Shown in pieces: positions 37,482 through 45,084 of a stretch of DNA of 64,000 bases. The translations under genes were made by a program, and so were the position numbers. The notes beneath the pieces were generated by a model. That model did no database searches, was not told the DNA's origin, and worked only from the letters and a program-made list of their open reading frames with translations. The DNA comes from Nitrospira sp. (GTDB lineage: Bacteria; Nitrospirota; Nitrospiria; Nitrospirales; Nitrospiraceae): NCBI GenBank assembly GCA_015709715.1, contig CP054184.1, positions 2,031,001 to 2,095,000 of the forward strand, given 5' to 3'. How positions within the stretch are numbered: position 1 is the stretch's first letter; each line of letters begins with the position of its first letter.

Positions 37482-38520
37482 AGGCATCACCCAACGCAAG
37501 GGGCGGGAAGGCTGGTGGGTACGGCTATATATTGAAGGACGGGAACGCTGGTTCCGTTGTGATACCAAAACCCAGGCGAGAGCCCTTTACGGGAGATTGA
37601 AAGCTGAGCAACGAGAGGGAAAGTATTTCGAAAAGGCCAAGGCCGTTCCATTTCGAGAAATCGCTGAGGAGTATCTACAAATCACTGATTCGCGCCGTCG
37701 CAGAAAAGGTGATGACAGGGCGCGTATGAATCGCTGGCTTGTGGCGTTTGGTGAGCAGGACGCGGCCACAATCACTGCTCGCCAAATTGAGAAACTTTTA
37801 GCGGATCTTCAAACCGAGGGAAAGGAACCTGCGACCCTCATTCGACACCTTACCGTTCTCAAAGCTGCTTTCAATCGCGCCAAGCGGCTGGGCCTCTTGC
37901 GAGAAAATCCTGCTGCTTTCGTGAAAACGGCCAAACCTAATAATGTTCTCGTTCGGTATCTCACGCCCGCTCAGGAATCGGCATTGCTCGAACGGTTGCC
38001 CGCCCAATACCGTCCCATCGTCATTACCGCGATGCATACCGGCTTAAGGCAAGGTGAATTGCTTAGGTTGTCATGGGCTGACGTGGATTGGAATATAGGG
38101 GTGGTCACGATCCATGAAACCAAGGCCGGGGAACGGCGACGTGTGCCTATGAACTCGACAGTTGTGGGACTTCTGACTGATCTGAGGCGAGAATCAACCA
38201 GTTCACAGCTTGACCCAATCTTTCCCCATGACGGACGTTATCTCCGTCGTGCCTTTGTTAAGGCCGTAAAGAGCTCTGGACTGACTCCATTTCGCTTTCA
38301 TGACCTCAGGCATACCTTTGCCTCACGCCTAGCTATGCAAGGCGTGAATGACCGAACGCTCATGGCTCTGGGTGGGTGGAAGTCCCCGGCGATGCTGACT
38401 CGTTACGCGCACCTTTCCCCCGCCCACCTGTGGCAGGCAGTCGAAGGCCTTACGAAAGTTGGAACCGTGACCAAAACCGTGACCAAAGGAGAATTGGTGG
38501 AAAAGGGTATGTATAAGTAG
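37456..38520 (+). CDS. tyrosine recombinase (integrase)
   Basis: 354 residues with AAGGAGG 7 nt before the ATG. In order: an N-terminal AP2-like arm-binding region (GWWVRLYIEGRERWFRCDTK), a SAM-like core-binding domain (about 65-155), and the catalytic domain with Arg in HTGLRQGELLRLSW, the box HDLRHTFASRL and the nucleophile Tyr in GGWKSPAMLTRYAHLSP. It catalyses site-specific strand exchange at tRNA-Gly. The stop codon is 8 bp from attR, the usual place for an integrase of a tRNA-borne island. Confidence 0.96.
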   Translation: MARKNGQDRGITQRKGREGWWVRLYIEGRERWFRCDTKTQARALYGRLKAEQREGKYFEKAKAVPFREIAEEYLQITDSRRRRKGDDRARMNRWLVAFGEQDAATITARQIEKLLADLQTEGKEPATLIRHLTVLKAAFNRAKRLGLLRENPAAFVKTAKPNNVLVRYLTPAQESALLERLPAQYRPIVITAMHTGLRQGELLRLSWADVDWNIGVVTIHETKAGERRRVPMNSTVVGLLTDLRRESTSSQLDPIFPHDGRYLRRAFVKAVKSSGLTPFRFHDLRHTFASRLAMQGVNDRTLMALGGWKSPAMLTRYAHLSPAHLWQAVEGLTKVGTVTKTVTKGELVEKGMYK

Positions 38521-38528
38521 TTGAAGTT

Positions 38529-38577
38529 TTGGAGCGGGAAACGGGATTTGAACCCGCGACCCTCGCCTTGGCAAGGC
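38529..38577. repeat. attR, within the intact tRNA-Gly
   Basis: Second copy of the 49-bp perfect repeat. It supplies the 3' half of the functional tRNA, whose 5' half (38578-38604) is chromosomal. Confidence 0.95.
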
Positions 38578-38604
38578 GATGCTCTACCACTGAGCTATTC
38601 CCGC
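38530..38604 (-). tRNA. tRNA-Gly (anticodon GCC)
   Basis: 75 nt including an encoded CCA. The minus strand reads GCGGGAATAGCTCAGTGGTA at its 5' end, with the D-loop. The anticodon stem TCGCC/GGCGA has loop TTGCCAA, giving GCC, and the T-arm GCGGGTTCAAATCCCGT is complete. All four stems pair. Its 3' half is the integration site of the neighbouring element and has been restored by the element's own att sequence. Confidence 0.97.
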
Positions 38605-38898
38605 TTGCTCCGAAAATGAAGAAGCGGGATTGTACCGAGCAGGGCATGGACTGTCAAGCGGCTCGGAGCTGAGTAGGACGTCCACTGCATCGAGGCCATG
38701 CGACAGATACAGAACCGCTCATCGTACCGCGTAGGCCAAACAGCGCTCCCGCTGCGCCGTTTTGAGAAGCAACAGACTCAGCCTTTCGACTCAGGCCATC
38801 CTGCGACTTCTGTCCACTTGACGGGCTATAGGGGCTTGAGTAGAGTGAATTCCCATGTCGGCTTCACTTCCATCATCCCGTAGCGAGGTAGCCCCAGC

Positions 38899-39228
38899 GT
38901 GACCTCTCGCCCGCAGCAGTCCATCCCGTTTGCGGCACAGGCAATCCCCTTCGACGAGTATCTGGCGACAGGCAAGATCCCAGACGGCCTCATCACCAGC
39001 GAGTATGTCGGCGAACAGTTTGTGGAACGACTGGTTCACTACGTCCTCAGTGTTCCCGCCGGCAGCTATACCATGGCGCAACTCAGCCGCCTCCTTGAAC
39101 AGTTGGACCCGCGCACCCAAGTATTTTTCTTCAAGCGTCTGAAGGAAAACAGCCCCGACAGCCTCAAGGATTTCGCCCCACTCTATTATGGTTTCATGAA
39201 CGAATTTCATTCCCTCCTGTTTACGTAG
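38899..39228 (+). CDS. small conserved-looking soluble protein, unknown
   Basis: 109 residues from a GTG. The sequence is well balanced and helical (FDEYLATGKIPDGLITSEYV, LVHYVLSVPAGSYTMAQLSR and LKDFAPLYYGFMNEFHSLLF). The complementary strand also has an open frame but with a poorer start and composition. No domain is recognised. The 38605-38898 gap before it, just outside the tRNA, shows no gene. Confidence 0.6.
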   Translation: MTSRPQQSIPFAAQAIPFDEYLATGKIPDGLITSEYVGEQFVERLVHYVLSVPAGSYTMAQLSRLLEQLDPRTQVFFFKRLKENSPDSLKDFAPLYYGFMNEFHSLLFT

Positions 39229-39252
39229 ATCGCCGTTCGACAAAAAAATACC

Positions 39253-39280
39253 TTGTCGCACCTTCAATCTAGGGTATAAT
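39253..39280 (+). promoter_or_regulatory. sigma-70-type promoter
   Basis: -35 TTGTCG (39253-39258), a 16-bp spacer and a consensus -10 TATAAT (39275-39280). The predicted start is near 39287, giving a short leader with a strong SD (GAAGGAG) before the ATG at 39315. Confidence 0.75.
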
Positions 39281-39314
39281 CGCGAGAACTTATTTCACGG
39301 ACCGAAGGAGATTT

Positions 39315-39683
39315 ATGAATCCCACGTTACAACGCGCCGTCACAAGTTTTTATAACCTGGTGTACGAGGCCCAGACCTTCGCAACCACCATGGCCCGAAT
39401 CGATACCGCTGAACAGGAACACTACGCCGGCCGAATCGAGGGCCTGAATTGGGTGCTGGATCGCTGCCAAGAGCTCGAAGACATGGATGCGAACATTACG
39501 CCCACCACGTTGCAGCGCGTGCTGACGGAAGTGAAATCGGACTTGGACCATGAGCTCTCCGTGCAACGTCGTGAAAAGGGGCGCCGCGCGGACGGACGCG
39601 AGGAAGCGCTGACGTTCGTGGCAGATTACCTGTCGAGCTTGATCACGGCTACCGAGATCGAATCCGCCAAGACCTCCGTTTGA
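39315..39683 (+). CDS. helical protein of unknown function
   Basis: 122 residues with GAAGGAG 5 nt before the ATG and a good upstream promoter. It is almost entirely helical (LQRAVTSFYNLVYEAQTFAT, then ATEIESAKTSV at the end), with a charged central part (SVQRREKGRRADGREEALTF). No known domain. The gene is surely real judging by its expression signals. Confidence 0.8.
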   Translation: MNPTLQRAVTSFYNLVYEAQTFATTMARIDTAEQEHYAGRIEGLNWVLDRCQELEDMDANITPTTLQRVLTEVKSDLDHELSVQRREKGRRADGREEALTFVADYLSSLITATEIESAKTSV

Positions 39684-39740
39684 CCGCCTATCGATCGTTC
39701 TTAGGCTTTTCCTCCGTCATGGCCTCCTCCGAGGGCGACT

Positions 39741-39947
39741 ATGGCCCGTGAATGGATCGTCTTCGCCATCTGCCTCGGGCTAGGAGGCCACATTGCCCTT
39801 GCGGTTGTGCTGCATGCCCCGGACCTCTGGCCTTGGAGCAAGGCCTGGCTGTACGGACTTCTCTCCGGCTTGGCCCTTTATGTTGTAGTCCAACTCCTGC
39901 GCTCGGTTTGGTGGCTACGTCGAGGCAAGAACAGCGACGATCCCTGA
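39741..39947 (+). CDS. small two-helix membrane protein
   Basis: 68 residues with two membrane helices (WIVFAICLGLGGHIALAVVL and LYGLLSGLALYVVVQLLRSV) and a basic C-terminal tail, which implies that end stays in the cytoplasm. There is no recognisable family. It starts 57 bp after the previous gene on the same strand. Confidence 0.65.
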   Translation: MAREWIVFAICLGLGGHIALAVVLHAPDLWPWSKAWLYGLLSGLALYVVVQLLRSVWWLRRGKNSDDP

Positions 39948-39952
39948 CCACA

Positions 39953-39982
39953 TTGCACAGGACGGTCCTCGATCGGTAGAAT
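39953..39982 (+). promoter_or_regulatory. promoter giving a leaderless start
   Basis: -35-like TTGCAC (39953-39958), an 18-bp spacer and -10 TAGAAT (39977-39982). The ATG at 39990 is 7 nt past the -10, right where transcription should begin, so the mRNA would have no leader. Confidence 0.55.
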
Positions 39983-39989
39983 ACGCACC

Positions 39990-40277
39990 ATGCAACGTCC
40001 CCCGCATAGCCCCGTCCCCCCTGGATGGCCGCCCCGCGCTGGCCGCCCGCGCCCTCACGGCTCGCCTCCGCCGGAAAGGCAAGGGGATCAGTATGAATCC
40101 TTCAATGCTTCGCTGCTCTATTGCAACCAATGCCGCCAGGCAACACCGACTCGTCAACGATTGCTCCTCGTCCTCCCGAGCGGGAATCTTTACGAGTACC
40201 TCTGTGCCCGATGCGGAACCGCCACCGGCTCCAAGACCGAACGACCCCCCGCAGAGGGCGGACTCGTTATTCCCTGA
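39990..40277 (+). CDS. small zinc-ribbon-type protein
   Basis: 95 residues. The first 35 are Pro/Arg-rich and probably disordered. The rest, LLYCNQCRQATPTRQRLLLV then YEYLCARCGTATGSK, has paired CxxC motifs about 28 residues apart, as in small zinc ribbons. No SD is seen; the promoter position suggests leaderless translation. Function unknown. Confidence 0.72.
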   Translation: MQRPPHSPVPPGWPPRAGRPRPHGSPPPERQGDQYESFNASLLYCNQCRQATPTRQRLLLVLPSGNLYEYLCARCGTATGSKTERPPAEGGLVIP

Positions 40278-40332
40278 CAACGTGGTGGCGGGTGACCGGT
40301 TACGGCAGGATCGCGGGAAGACGGCAGAACGT

Positions 40333-40593
40333 CTAAGCGACTTGGTCGAGGGGGATTCCCTCATCAATTAACATGACGGGGATGTCTTCGCGGATCGGGT
40401 ACAAGATCTTATTGTCAGACCGTACAAGGCCGCCGTCGAGTTTCTCCGTAACCGGTTTCTGCACCTTATTCTTCAGGGCCCCACGCGCGATAGCGGCATT
40501 TAATTTTTCCACCAGCCGATCATCGGCGAGCGTGACGGCTTGCTTGGTTTCCGGACAACACAGAATGGCGAGGAGTTCCTTGTCGATACTCAC
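40333..40593 (-). CDS. Trm112/YcaR-like small protein
   Basis: 86 residues: LLAILCCPETKQAVTLADDR, then a variable loop, and LVRSDNKILYPIREDIPVML at the end. This is the Trm112 fold, with the first CP-x-T motif and the C-terminal YPIRxDIPVML signature. Bacterial members are small partners or activators of other proteins, including methyltransferases. It is oriented opposite to its neighbours. Confidence 0.85.
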   Translation of the reverse strand: MSIDKELLAILCCPETKQAVTLADDRLVEKLNAAIARGALKNKVQKPVTEKLDGGLVRSDNKILYPIREDIPVMLIDEGIPLDQVA

Positions 40594-40770
40594 GTCGTTC
40601 CCACCTCATTGATGATCCCCGCGCACATGCGTACCACAACTGACGCACGGGTTGTTGACGGAAAGATAGTCCAACTGATCGGAGAGATCAAGCAGATACC
40701 ACATCTCCCGGTTTCTCTGGTATCGTAGCTCTTCGTATTGAACCTCCGACGACCGATCGAGGAGACTTCC

Positions 40771-41397
40771 ATGGCACTCTCCCACCGGCTTGGGCGCATC
40801 TTTCTCACGGGCCTTCTCGTGCTCCTCCCGGCTTGGACGACATTTCTAATCCTCGTCACCATGTTCGATGCACTGGACTCATTTCTACTGACCCTCGTCG
40901 GGGGCGGGATGGAACCCTACGCTCCGGGCCTGGGACTCCTCATCCTGATCGCCATGGTGCTGATAGCCGGGGCGGTTGCCACCCACGTGTTGGGGCAACA
41001 GCTGGTCCAGTGGACGGAACGGACCCTTGAACGCATCCCCTTGATCAGGAGCATCTATCTGACCTTGAAGAGCATGACGGACCTGTTGAACTATCGCGCA
41101 CGCTTCGGACGCAGCACGGTCGTGGCCTTTCCTTTCCCGCGTGATGGCCTCTGGGCATTGGGATTCGTGATGGGGTCTCCGCCGCCGGCCTTGCAAGTCG
41201 CCCCCATGGCTGAACTGGTCATGGTGTTTGTTCCGACCGCCATCCATCCGTTTACCGGGTATCTGGCGATGATTCCGAAAACACAGCTGCAACCGCTCAA
41301 TCTCCTCCCGGAGGAAGCCTTGAAATTAGAGTTCTCCGCGGGACTCTATCGCCCCCTACCAGGCTGGCTCACCACACCTACCAGGGAACCCACATGA
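40771..41397 (+). CDS. DUF502-family membrane protein
   Basis: 208 residues from the ATG at 40771 (GAGGAG 7 nt upstream; the earlier in-frame start at 40738 lacks one). Two membrane helices (FLTGLLVLLPAWTTFLILVT and LGLLILIAMVLIAGAVATHV) are followed by the family's cytoplasmic part: IPLIRSIYLTLKSMTDLLNY, then VVAFPFPRDGLWALGFVMG and VFVPTAIHPFTGYLAMIPK. The family function is not established. Coupled by ATGA to the acetyltransferase gene. Confidence 0.92.
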   Translation: MALSHRLGRIFLTGLLVLLPAWTTFLILVTMFDALDSFLLTLVGGGMEPYAPGLGLLILIAMVLIAGAVATHVLGQQLVQWTERTLERIPLIRSIYLTLKSMTDLLNYRARFGRSTVVAFPFPRDGLWALGFVMGSPPPALQVAPMAELVMVFVPTAIHPFTGYLAMIPKTQLQPLNLLPEEALKLEFSAGLYRPLPGWLTTPTREPT

Positions 41398-41900
41398 GCC
41401 CGGCAGATCGGTTCCATGTCCGTCCCGCAACGGTCCAGGACCTTGAGGTTTTGACGGACTTCAGCGCCGCCATGGCGCTAGAAACCGAACAACGCACCTT
41501 AGATCGCGCACGACTCCGCCTGGGCACCCAGGCGGTGTTCGACCAACCGGCGCGCGGACAGTATTACGTCGCCGACTTGCGCCATGGACCTCAGGACGAT
41601 ACAGTGACGATAGGCCAGTTGCTCATCACATACGAGTGGAGCGATTGGCGCAACGCGCAGTTCTGGTGGATTCAAAGCGTGTACGTCCACCCAGCCTGGC
41701 GCAACCAGGGGGTGTATCGGCAGATGCATACCACCGTGCTGGCCCTCGCCCATTCGCATCCGGACGTGTGCGGCGTCCGTCTCTACGTAGAGCGCCGCAA
41801 CAGCATCGCCAAGCAGGTCTATACCAGAGTCGGTCTTTCCACATCGTGTTACGATATCTATGAGGTTGATTTCGTCCTCCCGTCCCATTCTCTTGATTGA
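41394..41900 (+). CDS. GNAT-family N-acetyltransferase
   Basis: 168 residues. The GNAT core is visible: FWWIQSVYVHPAWRNQGVYR followed by QMHTTVLALAH (acetyl-CoA pyrophosphate loop R-x-x-G-V/I-x) and GVRLYVERRNSIAKQVYTRV ending GLSTSCYDIYEVDF. The acceptor is unknown. Overlaps the DUF502 gene by 4 nt, so the two are coupled. Confidence 0.92.
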   Translation: MSPADRFHVRPATVQDLEVLTDFSAAMALETEQRTLDRARLRLGTQAVFDQPARGQYYVADLRHGPQDDTVTIGQLLITYEWSDWRNAQFWWIQSVYVHPAWRNQGVYRQMHTTVLALAHSHPDVCGVRLYVERRNSIAKQVYTRVGLSTSCYDIYEVDFVLPSHSLD

Positions 41901-41951
41901 GAGCCTAGCCAATGGCGCCGTTCGACGTCGATGAACCAAGGAGCCTTGCCC

Positions 41952-42332
41952 ATGAAATATGCCACAGTACTCCTCGCTCTGTTGATACTCACGTTGAATG
42001 CCTGCGCATTCAGTCGCGGCACACTCGGCGATGAGTTGAAGACCGAGACGATCAACTCCATCAAGAAGGGCGTGACGACCCGGGCCGAGGTCCTGGCAAA
42101 ATTGGGGGCCCCGGACCGCATCGTGCAGCTGAACGGACGTGATCTCTTTCAGTACTATCGCTATGACGCGAAAGTCGGCAGTTTACTGTTGATCATCTTG
42201 AATTTCTCGCGCGTCACCATCAAGAGCGATGACCTCTTCGTCCTCGTCGACCGAGATGGCGTGGTCGAGGAGGTGATCGCCTCGAAACGAACTGAAGGCC
42301 TTGAGTTCCGATTCTGGCCGTTCGGGGATTAA
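41952..42332 (+). CDS. SmpA/OmlA-like lipoprotein
   Basis: 127 residues from the ATG at 41952 with AAGGAG 8 nt upstream. Signal peptide with lipobox LTLNAC. The mature part holds INSIKKGVTTRAEVLAKLGA followed by PDR, the SmpA/BamE-like segment, then a beta-rich C terminus. Probably sits in a membrane leaflet on the periplasmic side. Followed by a paralogue. Confidence 0.82.
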   Translation: MKYATVLLALLILTLNACAFSRGTLGDELKTETINSIKKGVTTRAEVLAKLGAPDRIVQLNGRDLFQYYRYDAKVGSLLLIILNFSRVTIKSDDLFVLVDRDGVVEEVIASKRTEGLEFRFWPFGD

Positions 42333-42336
42333 GACC

Positions 42337-42762
42337 ATGCCGATCCGAGGATGGCGAGGAGCCCTCTTGTGGTCGCTCGTGGGCACCATGGTGCTGACGG
42401 GTTGCAATGTCGCTAGCCTAACCATCAATACGCCCCTGACGGTGGACCATGTGGCCTTTATTACGGAAGGCCGCACGACGCTGACCGACGTCGTCGAACG
42501 ATTAGGGGCGCCGGACAGCATGGCCGATTCGGAGACCGGAACCATCGTCACCTACCGGTTTCTCAACGCCAAATACTCGCGAGTCAACTTTGGCTGGTTG
42601 CTGAAACCCTTCTCCCCCGTCGATCCCGACCTGGTTTTCTCGCGTTCAGGTCTCGGAACAGATGCCTATGAGCTGATCTGCAACGAGAACTGGGTCGTCA
42701 TTCACCAGGCCTTCGTCCGTCAGCCGCCTGCGCAACGGCTCTTCACCCCCTACCCTTTCTGA
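42337..42762 (+). CDS. second SmpA/OmlA-like lipoprotein
   Basis: 141 residues from the ATG at 42337, 4 nt after the previous stop. Signal peptide with lipobox VLTGC. The segment EGRTTLTDVVERLGAPDSMA repeats the G-x-T-T-x-x-x-V-x-x-x-LGAPD pattern of its upstream neighbour. The two genes look like an old tandem duplication that diverged. Function unknown. Confidence 0.82.
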   Translation: MPIRGWRGALLWSLVGTMVLTGCNVASLTINTPLTVDHVAFITEGRTTLTDVVERLGAPDSMADSETGTIVTYRFLNAKYSRVNFGWLLKPFSPVDPDLVFSRSGLGTDAYELICNENWVVIHQAFVRQPPAQRLFTPYPF

Positions 42763-42791
42763 CCTGCGCGCAACGCGAGACGACAACTGAA

Positions 42792-42820
42792 TTGCCGCCC
42801 GCAGACCATCCCGATATAAT
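42792..42820 (+). promoter_or_regulatory. promoter giving a leaderless start
   Basis: -35 TTGCCG (42792-42797), a 17-bp spacer and consensus TATAAT (42815-42820). The ATG at 42828 begins 7 nt after the -10, the same layout as the promoter at 39953-39982. Confidence 0.65.
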
Positions 42821-42827
42821 GCGCGCC

Positions 42828-43673
42828 ATGGGTGCAGCCTCTTCCGACCACCATTCCGTCGTTACCTCCTCTTCCTACATTCCAGCTGATCACGACATCG
42901 AATTTCTGCAACGTGACGAGTTGCGCGCCGTACGACTCGGCTTGGAGCTGCTCAAGCCGGAGTTGATCCAAACCGAGCAGGGCATCCGCTCCACGATCGT
43001 CGTCTTTGGGAGTGCGCGACTCCAGGAGCCTGCTCACGCGCGCCGAGCGCTGGAAGCCGCGCAGGCCGAGCTCCAAGAAACCCCGGACGATGTCCAGCGC
43101 CAACGCCAAGTCGCGGTCGCGGAACGTCGCGTCGCCTTGTCGCCATTTTACGACATCGCCCGGGAGTTCGGACGGCTCGTGTCAGCCACCTGCCAGATCG
43201 ACGGGCAATGCGATTATGTCGTCGTCACCGGGGGAGGACCAGGCATCATGGAGGCGGCCAACCGTGGAGCCGCCGACGCCTGCGCAAAGTCCATGGGGTT
43301 AAACATCACGCTCCCCCATGAACAACGACCGAATGCCTACATCACTCCGGAACTCTGTTTTCAGTTCCGGTATTTTGCCCTGCGCAAGATGCATTTTCTC
43401 CTGCGCGCCCGCGCGCTGGTCGTCTTTCCCGGAGGCTTCGGCACCCTCGACGAACTCTTCGAAACCCTCACCCTGCTTCAAACGGGCAAGGTGCGCAACG
43501 TCACCATCGTTCTCATCGGCCGGGCCTTCTGGGAACGCCTGATCAACTGGTCCTTGCTGGTAGAAGAGGGCCTGATCGGTGCGGATGACCTCGGCCTCTT
43601 TCATTTTGCGGAAACGGCACAACAGGCTTGGGACCTCATCAGCCGCCACCATGGCGGGCCGGGAGGCCGATGA
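42828..43673 (+). CDS. LOG-family protein (lysine-decarboxylase-like fold)
   Basis: 281 residues from the ATG at 42828, chosen because the promoter would make any earlier start untranscribed. Rossmann-like LOG fold: IVVFGSARLQEPAHA, then VVTGGGPGIMEAANRGAADA and PGGFGTLDELFETLTLLQTG, the PGGxGTxxE motif. The family includes nucleotide 5'-monophosphate phosphoribohydrolases, which release a free base from an NMP. The long N-terminal region (about 60 residues) is typical of a bacterial subgroup. The stop overlaps the next ATG. Confidence 0.93.
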   Translation: MGAASSDHHSVVTSSSYIPADHDIEFLQRDELRAVRLGLELLKPELIQTEQGIRSTIVVFGSARLQEPAHARRALEAAQAELQETPDDVQRQRQVAVAERRVALSPFYDIAREFGRLVSATCQIDGQCDYVVVTGGGPGIMEAANRGAADACAKSMGLNITLPHEQRPNAYITPELCFQFRYFALRKMHFLLRARALVVFPGGFGTLDELFETLTLLQTGKVRNVTIVLIGRAFWERLINWSLLVEEGLIGADDLGLFHFAETAQQAWDLISRHHGGPGGR

Positions 43674-45067
43674 ACCTATCCTTTCACGGCGCCGTCCGGT
43701 CCGTCACCGGCAGTCGTCATCTGCTGGAAATGCCCGGTCATCGTGTCTTGCTGGACTGCGGCCTCTTCCAAGGCCATCGACAGGAGGCGGATCGACAAAA
43801 CCGATTTCTCGGCTTCGATCCCCGCTCGATCAACGCCGTGCTGCTGTCCCATGCCCACATCGACCATTCAGGCGCCCTCCCCGTGCTCGCCAAACACCAA
43901 TTCCGCGGCCATGTGCATGTGACCCGGGCAACGGCTGACTTGGCCGCGGTGATGCTGGAAGATTCCGCGCGACTCCAAGAGAACGATTGCGCCTATCTCA
44001 ACAAGAAGGAGAAGCGACGCGGGGCCGGCTGTCTCGAGCCCTTTTACGATTCACGCGATGCGCGTGCCATCGTCCGCCGGTTCGTCGGCGCCCGCTATGA
44101 TGACACCATCAAGGTCGCGCCACGCGTGACCGCATCGTTTCACGACGCCGGACACATCTTGGGCTCGGCCGCCATTCGCGTGAAGTACTCCGCGCGCGGC
44201 AATACCACCACCGTGCTGTTTTCCGGCGATCTCGGTCGAGCCCGGATGCCCATTCTGCGCGACCCGGCCCCACCGCCGAGCTGCGATGTCCTCATCCTCG
44301 AGTCGACCTACGGAGACCGCCTGCATGAGGCAGCCGGAGAAGCCTTGACCAAACGGGCACAAGAACTGGTCACTCACGCCAAAGTTCACAACGGCAAGAT
44401 CATCGTGCCGGCCTTCGCGCTCGGGCGCACGCAAGATCTGATCATGCGGATCAAACGGCTGGTCGCGGAAGGACGCATCGACCCGCTGCCGATCTTTATC
44501 GACTCGCCGCTCGCCTCGAAGGTGACGGAAGTGTTCCGCAAGCACCCGGAATGTTACGACGAAGAAACCTATCGCACCTTTACCTCGGAAGGAGACCCCT
44601 TTGCGGCCCGGTATATCCGATATGTGTCTTCCGTGGAGGAGAGCAAACGCTTGAACAGCCTGAAGGGGCCCTGTGTCATCATCGCCTCGTCAGGTATGTG
44701 CGAAGGCGGCCGCGTGGTGCACCATTTGAAGCATGCGATCCAAGATGAGGCCAATGTCATCGCCATTGTCGGATTCCAAGCCGAGCATACGCTCGGTCGC
44801 CGGCTAGTCGAAGGCTGGGACGTCGTGCCGATTTACGGCATCCCGACTCCGCGCCGCGCGCAGGTCGTGGTCTTCAACGGGCTTTCGGCCCATGCGGATC
44901 GGAACGACCTGCTGGCCTACGTACGGGCCATCTCGCCGGCTCCGCAGCAGGTCTTCGTGGTCCACGGAGAGGAAAAGCAAGCCCTCTCCCTGGGCGCAGC
45001 CATTCAAGCCGAACACCCGACCATGTCGGTGGTGGTGCCGACGAAAGGGACGACGTACGACATCTGA
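43670..45067 (+). CDS. beta-CASP metallo-beta-lactamase-fold RNA nuclease-like protein
   Basis: 465 residues from the ATG at 43670 (ATGA overlap with the LOG gene). Metal-binding motifs: LLSHAHIDHSGALPVL (HxHxDH), the histidine in FHDAGHILGSA, FSGDLGR, and beta-CASP motifs ILESTYGDRLH, SSGMCEGGRVVHHLKH and NGLSAHADRNDLLAY ending VHGEEKQA. This is the CPSF73/YbcI-like group with the Zn-dependent RNA-specificity (RMMBL) tail. It probably acts as an endo- or exoribonuclease. Confidence 0.94.
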   Translation: MNLSFHGAVRSVTGSRHLLEMPGHRVLLDCGLFQGHRQEADRQNRFLGFDPRSINAVLLSHAHIDHSGALPVLAKHQFRGHVHVTRATADLAAVMLEDSARLQENDCAYLNKKEKRRGAGCLEPFYDSRDARAIVRRFVGARYDDTIKVAPRVTASFHDAGHILGSAAIRVKYSARGNTTTVLFSGDLGRARMPILRDPAPPPSCDVLILESTYGDRLHEAAGEALTKRAQELVTHAKVHNGKIIVPAFALGRTQDLIMRIKRLVAEGRIDPLPIFIDSPLASKVTEVFRKHPECYDEETYRTFTSEGDPFAARYIRYVSSVEESKRLNSLKGPCVIIASSGMCEGGRVVHHLKHAIQDEANVIAIVGFQAEHTLGRRLVEGWDVVPIYGIPTPRRAQVVVFNGLSAHADRNDLLAYVRAISPAPQQVFVVHGEEKQALSLGAAIQAEHPTMSVVVPTKGTTYDI

Positions 45068-45084
45068 AACCGAAGGTGCCTCTG

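Larger units (their letters stand above)
30631..38577. mobile_element. integrative element inserted in tRNA-Gly(GCC), carrying an m5C/MIG/HNH module
   Basis: A perfect 49-bp direct repeat (30631-30679 and 38529-38577) corresponds to the 3' half of the tRNA-Gly gene that remains whole at the right end. A tyrosine integrase gene ends 8 bp before the right copy. One repeat unit plus cargo is 7898 bp. The cargo looks AT-richer than the flanks by eye, most clearly at 31.3-35.4 kb. There are no phage structural, conjugation or clear replication genes, so it is best called a small integrative genomic island, probably mobilised by its own integrase with one of the small DNA-binding proteins as directionality factor. 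Confidence 0.93.

Noticed and set aside
30631..38577. Prophage
   Set aside because: No terminase, portal, capsid, tail or lysis genes; only an integrase and small DNA-binding proteins.
38791..39267. 158-residue minus-strand frame opposite the gene at 38899
   Set aside because: The plus-strand product has better composition; the minus-strand frame has no supported start.
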